From Actinomadura alba (GTDB lineage: Bacteria; Actinomycetota; Actinomycetes; Streptosporangiales; Streptosporangiaceae): a stretch of 64,000 nucleotides of DNA. The notes beneath the pieces were generated by a model. The model was given only the letters and a program-made list of their open reading frames with translations, made no database searches and was not told where the DNA came from. Both the position numbers and the translations under genes were made by a program. Numbering within the stretch: position 1 is the stretch's first letter; every line of letters starts with the position of its first letter. The stretch covers positions 124,001 through 188,000 of the forward strand of contig NZ_JABVEC010000008.1 in NCBI RefSeq assembly GCF_014323705.1. Direction: 5' to 3'. Positions 10,889 to 21,029 of the stretch are shown here, piece after piece.

Positions 10889-12913
10889 CTAAACGGCGAA
10901 GGGGTAGGTCTCGGGGGCCTCGCCGCGCTCCCACCTGGCGGTCCGCTCGAGGGGTTCGAGGGCTCGTGTCTCGTCGAGGTAGATCACGGCGTCGAACTCG
11001 TCGCCCGTACGGGCGTGCAGGTAGTGGCTCTGCCGCTCGGTCTCCGGCCGGTAGACGACTCCAATGGCCCGCTCGAGCCGCGCCGCGCGCAGCGCCTCGG
11101 CCGCCGGCGGGGCCAGGTCGAACCACAGGAGGAACTCCTTGCTGCCCACCTGATGGAGCAGCGCTTCCACGCTGTTCGGCAGAGCCGGCCGGACCACCCT
11201 GCGATCCGCGGGAGCGTCCCAGTCGTCGGCCGCGGTCACCGTGCCGGTGTAGGTGGTGAGGCCGATGAGGCGGCAGTTCCCGGGGTACCGTTCGCGGACG
11301 AGTTGCCCGACGTTGAACTGGCCCATCGCCCCGAACTCGGTCGCCCGCGCGTCGCCGAGGTGGGAGTTGTGCGCCCACACCACGATCTTCGCCGGCTCGC
11401 CCCGCAGCCGTCCAAGATGGGCGGCGAGTGCTTCCAGGGTGTCGACCATGTGGGAGTCCCGCATGTTCCAGGACGTCACCCTCCCGCCGAACATCGTCCG
11501 GTAGTACCGTTCCGCGGCCTGCACCGTGATGGCGTTCCGCTCCGCGTAGAACAGCTCGTCCTCGGCGAGGATCCCATCCCGTCTCGCATACTCCGGCGCG
11601 CGCCGCTGCAGGTCGACCAGTTGGGCGACCACCTCCCGCTCACGCGACTCGCCCGCACCGAACGCCGCCGCGAACGCGTACGACTGACCATCGTCGCCGC
11701 CGCCGACATGGTCGAAGCAGGAGTACCGCTCCCGGGCACGTGCCGCGGCCTCGGGGTCGACCCGCTCCAGGTAGGAGACCACCTCCTGCGCGGACCGCCG
11801 CAGGCCGTACAGGTCCAACCCGTAGAACCCCGCCTTCCGCGGCTCGTCGCCGACGCGGTCGTTGCGCTCGCGCAGCCAACCGACGAAGTCGAGCACGACA
11901 CTGTTGCGCCACATCCAGGCCGGGAAGCGCTCGAAGCCGCGCAACGCCTCCTCGGCGGTCACGTCGTCGCTTCGACCGCGAACGTAGCGGTTGACCCGGT
12001 AGGCGTCCGGCCAGTCGGCGTCTACGGCCACGCCGCAGAAACCCCGCCTCTCGATCAGCCGCCGCGTCATCTCCGCCCGCGCCGCGTAGAACTCGTGAGT
12101 GCCGTGCGACGCCTCGCCGATCAGCACCATCCGCGCGTCTCCGACCAGGCCGAAAAGGGTCTCCTCAGGGGGAACGCCCTCGTCCACGAACGCCGCCGAC
12201 ATCCGGATGACCGCCACCTCCGACGACGGGCCCGCCTTGCCCGCCCCGCCGGTCGGCGCCCTCGCCGCCGCACGGAGCAGATCACGGACCTCCTCATCGG
12301 TGGTCTGCGTGAAGTCCCAGTACGACGCGCCGACGGCGAAGAACGGCGACGGGGTCATGGCGCACACCACTTCGTCGACCTCGAGCTCGAGCTCGGCACA
12401 GGTCGAACTCGGTGCGGCCGGGACCGCGACCACGATGCGAGCCGGTTCCAGCCGCCGTTGCGCCAGGACGGCGGCTCGCATGCTCGATCCGGTGGCCAGA
12501 CCGTCGTCGACCAAGATGACCGTCTTGCCGGACACTTCGGGCATGGGGCGGCCCTCGCGGTAGGCCTCCTCCCGGCGCATCAGCTCACGGCTCTCCCGCT
12601 CGGCCACCTCGCGGATGGTCTCCGAGGAGATGTCCAAGCCTGCGACGACGTCCTCATTGAGCACGAGGACCCCACCACTGGCGATCGCACCCATGGCGAG
12701 CTCTTCACGCCCGGGGACTCCGAGTTTGCGCGCCAGGAACACGTCGAGCGGGGCGTCCAGGGCGGCTGCCACCTCATAGGCCACCGGTATCCCGCCGCGC
12801 GGCAACCCCAGTACCACGACGTCATCACGGTCGCGGTAATGCTCCAGGAGACCGGCCAGCCCCCGCCCCGCGTCACGGCGATCCCGAAAAACACGCTCTG
12901 ACATGCTGTTCAC
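10889..12913 (-). CDS. Phosphoribosyltransferase fused to an erythromycin-esterase-like domain
   Basis: A 674-residue two-domain protein. Residues 1-220 form a type I phosphoribosyltransferase with the PRPP loop [13 protein letters not shown] at 132-144. Residues 240-674 belong to the erythromycin esterase (EreA/EreB-like) family, with [11 protein letters not shown] at 266-276 and a His-containing segment [12 protein letters not shown] near 485. The esterase family hydrolyses macrolide lactones in characterised members, but most such fusions have no proven substrate. The GTG at 12913 has AAGGG 6 bases upstream; an in-frame ATG follows three codons later. The gene is convergent with grpE. Macrolide resistance should not be assumed. 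Confidence 0.85.
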   Translation of the reverse strand: MNSMSERVFRDRRDAGRGLAGLLEHYRDRDDVVVLGLPRGGIPVAYEVAAALDAPLDVFLARKLGVPGREELAMGAIASGGVLVLNEDVVAGLDISSETIREVAERESRELMRREEAYREGRPMPEVSGKTVILVDDGLATGSSMRAAVLAQRRLEPARIVVAVPAAPSSTCAELELEVDEVVCAMTPSPFFAVGASYWDFTQTTDEEVRDLLRAAARAPTGGAGKAGPSSEVAVIRMSAAFVDEGVPPEETLFGLVGDARMVLIGEASHGTHEFYAARAEMTRRLIERRGFCGVAVDADWPDAYRVNRYVRGRSDDVTAEEALRGFERFPAWMWRNSVVLDFVGWLRERNDRVGDEPRKAGFYGLDLYGLRRSAQEVVSYLERVDPEAAARARERYSCFDHVGGGDDGQSYAFAAAFGAGESREREVVAQLVDLQRRAPEYARRDGILAEDELFYAERNAITVQAAERYYRTMFGGRVTSWNMRDSHMVDTLEALAAHLGRLRGEPAKIVVWAHNSHLGDARATEFGAMGQFNVGQLVRERYPGNCRLIGLTTYTGTVTAADDWDAPADRRVVRPALPNSVEALLHQVGSKEFLLWFDLAPPAAEALRAARLERAIGVVYRPETERQSHYLHARTGDEFDAVIYLDETRALEPLERTARWERGEAPETYPFAV

Positions 12914-12940
12914 CGCCGACCCTTCTAGAAGGAACATGCA

Positions 12941-13096
12941 TCACATCAGCTGATCGAGCATGCCGTGCAGGTGAGCCGCCGCGACCTCGATGCCGGAGTA
13001 GTTCCGCTGTGCGGCGCGTACCTCCGCGGCGATGACGCCGCACCGGTGCACGTTCTCTAAATCCCCATAGGGAAACTTGTATCTGGACTTGCTGTC
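12941..13096 (-). pseudogene. Small conserved-looking coding relic without a visible start
   Basis: Read on the minus strand, 51 codons encode a sequence that begins DSKSRYKFPYGDLENVH and ends AAAHLHGMLDQLM before TGA at 12941. The composition looks protein-like (KFPYGDLE, ending in an amphipathic helix), and I have an impression of similar small actinomycete proteins that I cannot verify. The frame stays open well upstream but has no ATG, GTG or TTG before the GTG at codon 17, so it may be a decayed gene or have a frameshifted start. It ends 28 bp before the GTG of the esterase fusion gene. Confidence 0.4.
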
Positions 13097-13143
13097 GATG
13101 GCGGTTAACGCAAGGCACCCACGCCGACCTTTAAAAAAGGAAT

Positions 13144-13761
13144 CTACGACCCGCTTTGAACGGCGATTGCCGGTCCGACGTGGATCATGTCCGCAGCCCG
13201 ACGGCGGACTGGAATGTCACTGGTAGGCCGCACAGGCCAGAAGCCCGTGGGTGCGATCGCTTCCCCTGCCTTTCCAGTTTTCCGGGTCAAGCCTACCCCT
13301 CTCCAGGTCGGAGCATCACCCCAGGCCGGCCGCCTTTCATCAGGTGTCGGCGCGCCTGACCGAGTGGCCCAAGCCGCGCCCGTACCGGCCGAAGGTGCCC
13401 TTGCCGGCGTGCCACCGTGCCGTCGGACGCTCTCCTCGTCGTCCACCGCCATCTGCCGGATGCCCGGTCAGCCTGCCTGGGAGGTTTCGCGAGGTGCTGT
13501 GGTGGGCAGGGCGGCTGCCGAGGGCACTCGTCACTCGTAAGGTCGGCCCTTCGGGGCGGGTGGCCTGGCGAATTCAACGCAACAGGCACGGCCTGGTGGC
13601 AGGCGCGGCGCAGTGCCCGCGGCACCGTACGCCGTCCGCCGCGACGGTGTTCGAGCCGAGACGGCGAATCAGAGAACTGAGGTTCCCGGCCTCCCTCGAT
13701 GTCCCGTGATCATGATCATCTGGGACCCGATCCACCACCGTGCTCCGGCACCGAGGAGGAC
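13144..13761. other. Intergenic stretch without a recognisable gene
   Basis: About 620 bp between a coding relic and the alcohol dehydrogenase gene. Several open frames exist on both strands, but none has a plausible start, ribosome site or familiar sequence. It must hold the promoter of the dehydrogenase; no clear -35/-10 pair was found. Confidence 0.4.
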
Positions 13762-13764
13762 ATG

Positions 13765-14895
<1,131 letters not shown>

Positions 14896-14977
14896 GGTCC
14901 AGGCGCTCATCCGGGCCAGGGAAGACATCTTCAAGTTCGGGCGTTGCCATGTAATCCTGTAATCGGCAGGAGGTGCC

Positions 14978-15931
14978 ATGGTCCCCGAGCCAATCGATTC
15001 CCAAGAGCCCCTCGACGCCTACTCGACAGTCGTCTCCACCGTCGCCCGTGAGCTGACCCCACGGGTGGCCGCCGTTCGCATCAGACACCGTGGCCGTGAG
15101 GGATCGGGCTCGGCGGTGGCCTTCACCGGCGACGGCTACCTGCTCACCAACGCTCACGTTGTGGGCGGCGCCCGCAGCGGGCAGGTCACCTTCGCCGACG
15201 GGACCGCCACTTCGTTCACCGTGGTCGGATCCGATCGGCTGTCGGACCTCGCGCTCGTGCGGGCCGATGGGACCACGCTCGAGCCCGCCACGCTCGGCGA
15301 CAGCGACACGCTCGTGGTCGGCCAACTCGTCGTCGCGGTCGGCAACCCCCTCGGACTGGCGGGCTCGGTGACGGCCGGCGTGGTCAGCGCCCTCGGCCGG
15401 TCCCTGCCCACCCGCGACGGCGACGCCGTACAAATCATCGAGGACATCATCCAGACCGACGCGGCGCTCAATCCCGGCAACTCCGGTGGTGCGCTCGCCG
15501 ACTCCCGTGGGCGGGTGATCGGCATCAACACCGCGGTGGCGGGAGTGGGACTCGGCTTGGCCGTGCCCATCAACACGACGACGCTCCGCATCATCGGGGC
15601 GCTCATGCGCGACGGCCGGGTACGGAGGGCCTACCTGGGGCTGGTCACCAATCCGGTGCCGGTCCCGGCCGGGCTTCGCGAACGGACCGGCCAAGACCAA
15701 GCGCTGCGAGTGGCCGAGGTCATGCAGGGCAGCCCCGCCGAACGCGCCGGGGTGCGCCGCGGCGATCTGGTGCTCACCGCGGCGGGCCGGCCGGTGACGG
15801 TGGCGCAGAGCCTGCAACGCCTGATGTTCGCAGAGGCGATCGGCAGACCCCTGCAGATCACCGTGCTGCGCAACGGTGCGATGGTCGACGTGATCGCGGA
15901 GCCGACAGAGCTCAGCAACCAGGCACGGTGA
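14978..15931 (+). CDS. HtrA/DegP-like trypsin-fold serine protease with PDZ domain
   Basis: A 317-residue S1C-family protease. The triad is visible: H60 in LLTNAHVV, D90 in SDLALV and S169 in PGNSGG. A PDZ domain covers about 210-310 (RAYLGLV...GSPAERAGVRRGDLVL). It has no signal peptide or membrane helix, so it probably acts in the cytosol, which is unusual among HtrA proteins. A strong AGGAGGTG stands 2 bases before the ATG at 14978. HtrA proteins degrade or hold damaged proteins; closeness to the heat-shock block fits protein quality control. Confidence 0.92.
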   Translation: MVPEPIDSQEPLDAYSTVVSTVARELTPRVAAVRIRHRGREGSGSAVAFTGDGYLLTNAHVVGGARSGQVTFADGTATSFTVVGSDRLSDLALVRADGTTLEPATLGDSDTLVVGQLVVAVGNPLGLAGSVTAGVVSALGRSLPTRDGDAVQIIEDIIQTDAALNPGNSGGALADSRGRVIGINTAVAGVGLGLAVPINTTTLRIIGALMRDGRVRRAYLGLVTNPVPVPAGLRERTGQDQALRVAEVMQGSPAERAGVRRGDLVLTAAGRPVTVAQSLQRLMFAEAIGRPLQITVLRNGAMVDVIAEPTELSNQAR

Positions 15932-15989
15932 CCTGGCGGCCGCCCGGTCCTATCGCCATTCGCCCTTTCGCGGAGGATAGGGTCCCGCC

Positions 15990-16886
15990 ATGGAGGGTCG
16001 TCACGTACGCGGTATCGAGGAACAGGTGCGGGATGCCGTACGCACCGGCGTGCCGGACCTGCGGGTCGGTTCCGTCGCGCACATCGGTGAAGGCGTGGAC
16101 AATCTCGCCTACGAGGTCAACGGCGAGCTGGTCGTCCGGTTCAGCAAAGAGCCCGACCCTGTACGCAGGGCCGAGCTGATCAGTGCCGAGGCCGAGCTGC
16201 TCGCCGCCATTGCGAAGATCTCGACGCTGCCCGTCCCGGAGCCGGTGTTCACCGATCCCGAGCGAGGCTGCTGGGCCTATCCCAAGCTCCCGGGCGTACC
16301 GCTGCTGGACCTGCCGCCCGCGCAGCGGCTCGTCCACGGACCGGCGGTCGCCGCCGCGCTCGGTTCCTTGCTGGCCGCTCTGCACGCGGTCCCGATCGAA
16401 GAGATGGCGCGGTTCGTCGGGCCGGACGAGGTACCGCCGGCCGAGTGGCGAGACGAGGCCGCCGAGAACTACGCGGCCGTCTTCAGCGAGATCCCGGCCG
16501 TACGGCGCACGCACGTGGAGGCGTTTCTCGCCGCCCCACCGCCGCCTGGGGCGGGCGCACTGGTGTTCTCCCACAACGACCTGGGAATCGAGCACGTCCT
16601 CGTCGCCCCGGCCACCGGGGCGATCACGGGCGTCATCGACTGGAGCGACGCCGCGCTGGTCGATCCCGCCTACGACTTCGGCCTCATCCACCGCGATCTC
16701 GGCCCGGCCGCCCTGGCCGCCGCCCTCAGCGGCTACCCGGTCGGCGACCCTGCGGCGCTTCGCGAGCGCGCGGTCTTCTACGCGCGGTGCACCCTCCTGG
16801 AGGACTTCGGCTACGGCCTCCAGACGGGTCTGACCGCCTACACCGCCAAGAGCCTGATGGCGCTGGAGTGGTTGTTCTCCGCATAG
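15990..16886 (+). CDS. Aminoglycoside-phosphotransferase-fold small-molecule kinase
   Basis: A 298-residue APH-family protein. Seen: catalytic loop FSHNDLGIEHVL with D197 and the metal-binding VIDWSDA at 215-221; the N-lobe has VVRFSKE (Lys near 53). GGAGGAT lies 12 bases before the ATG. The family phosphorylates many small molecules (antibiotics, sugars, choline-like alcohols), so the substrate is not known and resistance should not be assumed. It stands alone between HtrA and a convergent copper-chaperone gene. Confidence 0.8.
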   Translation: MEGRHVRGIEEQVRDAVRTGVPDLRVGSVAHIGEGVDNLAYEVNGELVVRFSKEPDPVRRAELISAEAELLAAIAKISTLPVPEPVFTDPERGCWAYPKLPGVPLLDLPPAQRLVHGPAVAAALGSLLAALHAVPIEEMARFVGPDEVPPAEWRDEAAENYAAVFSEIPAVRRTHVEAFLAAPPPPGAGALVFSHNDLGIEHVLVAPATGAITGVIDWSDAALVDPAYDFGLIHRDLGPAALAAALSGYPVGDPAALRERAVFYARCTLLEDFGYGLQTGLTAYTAKSLMALEWLFSA

Positions 16887-16894
16887 CGGGCCTA

Positions 16895-17113
16895 TCACGC
16901 CTTCACTTCGTAACCGGCCTCTTCCACGGCGTCCCTCACCAGGGCGTCGTCGACGGGGGCGTCACCGATGACTGTCACCCGGCCGCTGGCCAGGTCCGCG
17001 TCCACGCCGGTCACCCCGGTGACCTGCCCGACCTCCCGCTTGACCGAGTCGACGCAGTGCGAGCAGGTCATCCCGGCGACGGTGTAAGTGGCGGTGTAGG
17101 TGGCGGAACTCAT
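16895..17113 (-). CDS. copZ: Heavy-metal-associated (HMA) domain copper chaperone, CopZ-like
   Basis: A 72-residue ferredoxin-like HMA domain with the metal motif MTCSHC at 15-20 and a second half ending VEEAGYEVKA. Such proteins carry Cu(I) to P-type ATPases in the cytosol. The ATG at 17113 has GAGGAG 8 bases upstream; an in-frame ATG three codons earlier lacks that spacing. A CsoR-type operator lies about 20 bp upstream. No copper ATPase or csoR gene is adjacent, so its partners are elsewhere. Confidence 0.92.
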   Translation of the reverse strand: MSSATYTATYTVAGMTCSHCVDSVKREVGQVTGVTGVDADLASGRVTVIGDAPVDDALVRDAVEEAGYEVKA

Positions 17114-17130
17114 GATCTGCACTCCTCGCT

Positions 17131-17148
17131 ATTACCCTGGGGGGGTAT
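17131..17148 (-). promoter_or_regulatory. CsoR-type copper operator
   Basis: On the minus strand ATACCC(CCCCA)GGGTAAT, an inverted TACCC/GGGTA with a G/C-run centre, matches the form of CsoR boxes (TACCC...GGGTA). It lies directly upstream of the copper chaperone gene and suggests copper-induced expression. Confidence 0.7.
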
Positions 17149-17200
17149 CGAATATCGCCAATCCTGCCACGCCACCACATAGGACGGCAACCCCTACCCC

Positions 17201-17644
17201 CTACCCGTTTAATCTCTCGTCGCGCGCATGGCGTACTGCGGCGTCGGGCGTTTTCTCATCAGGTGTCGCGGTGTCCGGGGACGGCTGGATCGGGAGGATG
17301 CGATCCAGGCCGGTGAGTTGAAGGAGCCTGGCCACCGGTGGGCTGGGCGCGGCAAGGCGGAGTGGAATGTCACGCAGTGTGGCGCGGCGTTGTGTGCCGA
17401 TCAGTACGGCCAGCCCGCACGCGTCGCAGAACGACACCCCGGACAGGTCGACGACAAGCCGGCCTGTGCAGTGCTCGCACGTGCGGTAAAGGCCTTCTCG
17501 TAGCGCGGGTGCGGTGGCGATGTCGATGACGCCGCTCACCTTGACGACTGTGCAGGCATCCTGCGGTACGACCGACAGGCTCGCCTGTGCGTGATCCCAG
17601 CCGATGACCTGTTCGGCGGTGCCGTCGCCTTCCTTGAAGGTCAT
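17201..17644 (-). CDS. STAS-domain protein, anti-sigma factor antagonist family
   Basis: A 147-residue protein with a single STAS domain (about 25-125): VVKVSGVIDIATAPALRE, then LVVDLSGVSFCDACGLAVLI. Anti-sigma antagonists of the SpoIIAA type are switched off by phosphorylation of the Ser in D-S/A-S-G-L. Here that residue is Cys (C76 in DACGL), so the usual phospho-switch is missing. No anti-sigma kinase or sigma factor is adjacent. GGGGG stands 6 bases before the ATG at 17644. Confidence 0.85.
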   Translation of the reverse strand: MTFKEGDGTAEQVIGWDHAQASLSVVPQDACTVVKVSGVIDIATAPALREGLYRTCEHCTGRLVVDLSGVSFCDACGLAVLIGTQRRATLRDIPLRLAAPSPPVARLLQLTGLDRILPIQPSPDTATPDEKTPDAAVRHARDERLNG

Positions 17645-17863
17645 CACATACCCCCTGACCGGTTTTCGCCCTGTGCCCAGCCTCGCACCTCAAGCCCCCC
17701 AACCGTTCAGCAGGTAGGGGGAACTGGACGAGAGGTACCCGGTCCACGGGTGAGTGCGAGGGCGCCCCCGCCATCGACACCGACAATTTTTTGGTCAAGA
17801 CCTTTCGAGTTGTCGGCGTGAGGAGCAACGTACGATTCGGGCGTCACTGGGAGGCACCACGAA

Positions 17864-19102
17864 ATGCCAGTTGCGCACCGACTCTTCCTGGGTGGGCAAT
17901 CGGCGTCTCTTCTCGGCGATGGTTTCGCGGTGCTGGCCGTGCCCCTGCTGGTTCTGCGTCTGACCCATGATCCGCTCGCCGCCGGGCTCGCGGCCGCACT
18001 GCGGGGGGTCGGGTACCTGCTGGTCGGGCTGCCGACGGGGCCGATCGTCGATCGGCTGAATCCCTGGACGGTGCTGGTCGCGATGGACGTGGTCCGCGCC
18101 GGCGTCTTCGTCGCGTTGTCCGTGCTGGCCTGGCTTGGGACGGTCCGGCTGTGGGTCATTCTCGCTCTGGCGTTTCTGGCCGGAGCGGCGACGGTCTTCT
18201 TCGATGCCGCGCTCGCCGTTGCGGTCAAGGATCTGTTCCGGAACGAGGGCCTGTTACGGGCCAACTCCGTGCTCGAGACGGCGGCCCAGACGTCCCTGGT
18301 GATCGGGCCCGTCATTGTTGGAATGCTCGCCGCCACTCTGGGGATCGCGAGCGCATTGCTGATCAACGCGGCGACCTTCGTCGTCTCGCTGTTGTCGCTG
18401 TCAGCGGTTACCCGCCGCGGCGACATGGTGCGGCCACACCGGCCGACCCGTCGTGGCGGCATGATCGGAGGACTCGGTACGGACTTCATGGAAGGACTGC
18501 GGTATCTCATCGCTTTCCGGCCGCTCTTGGTCCTCACCGTCATCCAGACCATGCTCAATCTGTGCCTGGCGGCCGACACTCTGATCATTTTCTTCGCCCG
18601 CGTCACCTTGGACCTGCCAATGCCACAGGTCAGCGCGGTGGTCGCCGGCGGTGGCATCGGCGGAATCGCAGGGGCGGTCATGGCGACCTGGCTCGCCGCC
18701 CGGATCCGGGCACTGCCGCTCATAGCGCTGGGCATCGCGGTCGCCGCCGTATCGCTGCTGGCCATGGGGGTCAGTACGTCGTGGTGGTCACTGCTGGTGG
18801 CCAATGGCGTGCAGGTCTGGGCTGTGATCGTGGTCAGTATCGTCAACCGAAGCACCCGCCAGGCCTGGGTTCCCCGCGACCTGCTCGGACGCGTCACCAC
18901 CACGGGCCGGGCACTGTTCATCACGGCCACCCCGATCGGAACCGTCATCGCCGGAGCCACCACCAGGACGTTCGGCAACGACCCGCGCCCGGCATTCCTC
19001 GGAGCCGGCGCACTGATCGCCGTCATCATCGGTGTCGGATGGCTCGCCGCACTTCGCCGCTACGACGCAAGCGATACCCGGCCACAGAAGTCGATCACTT
19101 GA
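17864..19102 (+). CDS. MFS transporter, macrolide-efflux-like branch
   Basis: A 412-residue integral membrane protein with about 12 hydrophobic helices. The first loop motif LTHDPLAAGL and the A-motif-like GPIVDRLNPWTV near 65 are typical of the MefA-type subfamily of the major facilitator superfamily, secondary exporters driven by the proton gradient. GGGAGG lies 9 bases upstream of the ATG. The substrate is unknown; the neighbours do not define it. Confidence 0.88.
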   Translation: MPVAHRLFLGGQSASLLGDGFAVLAVPLLVLRLTHDPLAAGLAAALRGVGYLLVGLPTGPIVDRLNPWTVLVAMDVVRAGVFVALSVLAWLGTVRLWVILALAFLAGAATVFFDAALAVAVKDLFRNEGLLRANSVLETAAQTSLVIGPVIVGMLAATLGIASALLINAATFVVSLLSLSAVTRRGDMVRPHRPTRRGGMIGGLGTDFMEGLRYLIAFRPLLVLTVIQTMLNLCLAADTLIIFFARVTLDLPMPQVSAVVAGGGIGGIAGAVMATWLAARIRALPLIALGIAVAAVSLLAMGVSTSWWSLLVANGVQVWAVIVVSIVNRSTRQAWVPRDLLGRVTTTGRALFITATPIGTVIAGATTRTFGNDPRPAFLGAGALIAVIIGVGWLAALRRYDASDTRPQKSIT

Positions 19103-19266
19103 AGCGTCTTCTCGAGCTTTCCGCCGCCGGGTCGTGCCGCCGGCGCGGCAGTGCTGGAATCGATCTTGCGGAGGGCACCGCCTTGGCCTGATGGCAACCC
19201 CGATCGGGTGGCCTGGTGCAACGTGGCAGGATTGGCGTCATCGCCGTCTCCGCCCATCCCATCCTG

Positions 19267-19830
19267 ATGCCCGCTCGGCCGGTCTTCCGGCTCGCGCGGG
19301 CGGTGGTCTTCGCCACGGTCTGCGTGGTCTTGGCCGCCGTCGGCCACATGGCCGCGGGACGGCCGGTGGCGCCAGGTTCGGCCGGGGTAGGTCTGGCGAT
19401 CGTCGCGGGCGTCACTGTGCTGCTGGCGGGTCAGGAGCGCTCGTTCCCCACCATCGTGGGCGGCCTGCTGGGCGGTCAGTTCGTTCTGCACGCCCTGTTC
19501 GCGCAGGCCGGGGGTGGCGGACACCACCATGCCCCGGAGGTCTTGACCCATCCGGGCGGCGGGCGTCCGGCCATGACGCTCGCTCACGTGAGTGCCGCGT
19601 TGCTGACCGCGTGGTGGCTGCGCCGCGGCGAGGCCGTCCTGTGGACGCTGGCCCGCCGCATCGCAGCGGCCGTCGTCCGTCCGCTGGCCCTGCCCGGGGC
19701 ACCGCACCCGGCGTCGCCCCGTCTGTCGGTGCCTCCTGAGGACCCACCGCTTCGCCGGCTGCTCGCTCCGCTGCGGCACGTCGTCATCCTCCGTGGCCCG
19801 CCCGCCGAGCTCTCCGCCCCGTACATCTAG
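19267..19830 (+). CDS. Small membrane protein, paralogue of the protein at 25611-26216
   Basis: About 187 residues with four hydrophobic helices (VVFATVCVVLAAVGH, VGLAIVAGVTVLLAG, GGLLGGQFVLHALFA, AHVSAALLTAWWLRRGEA) and a His-rich loop GGGGHHHAPE. It ends LRHVVILRGPPAE, like the LRHIMVRRGPPA end of its paralogue at 25.6 kb. The function is unknown; it directly precedes the SCO1/PCu(A)C copper lipoproteins, so a role in periplasmic copper handling is inferred. Start is uncertain: the ATG at 19267 is used, and an in-frame GTG lies at 19216. Confidence 0.7.
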   Translation: MPARPVFRLARAVVFATVCVVLAAVGHMAAGRPVAPGSAGVGLAIVAGVTVLLAGQERSFPTIVGGLLGGQFVLHALFAQAGGGGHHHAPEVLTHPGGGRPAMTLAHVSAALLTAWWLRRGEAVLWTLARRIAAAVVRPLALPGAPHPASPRLSVPPEDPPLRRLLAPLRHVVILRGPPAELSAPYI

Positions 19831-19834
19831 CGTC

Positions 19835-19853
19835 CCTCTCCGCTGAGGAGAGG
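19835..19853 (+). terminator. Hairpin between the membrane protein and SCO1 genes
   Basis: CCTCTCC-GCTGA-GGAGAGG, a perfect 7-bp stem with a 5-base loop just after the TAG of the preceding gene, followed by GTTT. It could be a terminator or an mRNA-stabilising hairpin. Confidence 0.45.
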
Positions 19854-19890
19854 TGCGTTTCCCTGTCCTCGCTCCTGTGGAGAGTTCTGT

Positions 19891-20526
19891 ATGCGTATGC
19901 CTTCACGGCTCGCCTGGTTCGGCATGGCGGTGGTGCTGTTCGGCACCGCGGCCTGTTCCGGCGAGCGGATGCCCAGAGCGGCATCGCCCACCCCGGTCTA
20001 TTCGGCCACTCGGCTCCCGCCCTCGTTTCAGCTGCCCGACACCCGCCTGACCGCGATGGACGGCCGTCCCTACGACCTGCGCAAGCGCACGGCCGGCATG
20101 ATCAGCATTCTGTTCTTCGGCTTCACACATTGCCCCGACATCTGCCCGACGACGATGGCCGACGTCTCCGGGGCGATGAAGCTGCTCACTCCCGCCGAGC
20201 GCGCCAAGGTGCGGGTGGTGTTCATCAGCGCGGATCCGGCGCGCGACACCCCCAAGGCGCTGAAGACCTTTCTCGGCAACTTCGACGCCTCGTTCGTCGG
20301 GCTCACCGGGCCGCTCAAGGCGGTCCACAAGGCGGCCGCGGACGTCAAGGTCTCGCTCAGCAGTCCTCCGGCTGATCCGACGGGCGACTACGTCGTCTCG
20401 CACGGCAGCCAGTTGCTCACCTTCGGGCCGGACGGCGGCGGCCGGCTGCTGTTCTCCTACGGTGCCGGCGCCGGGCCCATCGCCCGTGACCTGAAGACCC
20501 TCATCCAGAAGGAACACCTCGCGTGA
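19891..20526 (+). CDS. SCO1/SenC-family copper lipoprotein
   Basis: A 211-residue lipoprotein (lipobox GTAAC, Cys22) with a thioredoxin fold and the copper motif CPDICP at 81-86 plus a distal His in VVSHGSQ. SCO proteins deliver copper or reducing power to the CuA centre of cytochrome c oxidase on the outer face of the membrane. GGAGAG lies 7 bases before the ATG. Its stop overlaps the next gene by 4 bp; the pair is the classic SCO1-PCu(A)C unit. Confidence 0.95.
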   Translation: MRMPSRLAWFGMAVVLFGTAACSGERMPRAASPTPVYSATRLPPSFQLPDTRLTAMDGRPYDLRKRTAGMISILFFGFTHCPDICPTTMADVSGAMKLLTPAERAKVRVVFISADPARDTPKALKTFLGNFDASFVGLTGPLKAVHKAAADVKVSLSSPPADPTGDYVVSHGSQLLTFGPDGGGRLLFSYGAGAGPIARDLKTLIQKEHLA

Positions 20527-21029
20527 ACGGCCTCAAGCTCGGTGCCTTCGCACTCCTCTCGGCTCTCACCATGGCCGGTTTCACCGGTTGCTCGGATGAC
20601 TCCCCCTCCACCGCCAAGACCGCCGTACGGTCTCCGGCCCCTGCCGGGCCGGGAGCCCGGACCGGCGTGTCGGTGACCGGCGCCGAGATCCGGGTACCGA
20701 CCACCCCCGACGTGACGGCCGGCTATCTCACGATCACCAACACCGGCCCCGCGGACACGCTGACCGGGGTGTCGACCTCCGCAGCGGCCGTGGTCGAGAT
20801 GCACCGCATGGTGATGAACGGCAACTCCATGACCATGAAGGCCATGGAGAACGTCGAGGTGCCCGCCAACAGCACGGTGAGGTTCGCCAAGGGCGAGATG
20901 CATCTCATGCTGATGAAGCCCAAGGCCCTCAAAGTCGGCCAGGAGGCAGGGCTCACCCTGCACTTCACCACCGCGGGCGACATCACCGTACCCGCCAAGA
21001 TCGTCCCCGTGACGGGCGCGGCCCCATGA
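20523..21029 (+). CDS. Periplasmic copper chaperone PCu(A)C lipoprotein
   Basis: A 168-residue lipoprotein (lipobox FTGC, Cys23) of the PCu(A)C family. The copper site motif H-M-x10-M-x21-H-x-M is visible as VVEMHRMVM...MTMKAME...GEMHLMLMK. It passes Cu(I) to cytochrome oxidase, often via SCO1, encoded just upstream (GTGA overlap). Its 3' end overlaps the convergent MFS gene by 47 bp. Confidence 0.93.
   Translation: MNGLKLGAFALLSALTMAGFTGCSDDSPSTAKTAVRSPAPAGPGARTGVSVTGAEIRVPTTPDVTAGYLTITNTGPADTLTGVSTSAAAVVEMHRMVMNGNSMTMKAMENVEVPANSTVRFAKGEMHLMLMKPKALKVGQEAGLTLHFTTAGDITVPAKIVPVTGAAP

Noticed and set aside
15990..16886. Aminoglycoside resistance gene
   Set aside because: The APH fold is certain, but many family members act on other metabolites and nothing here points to an antibiotic.
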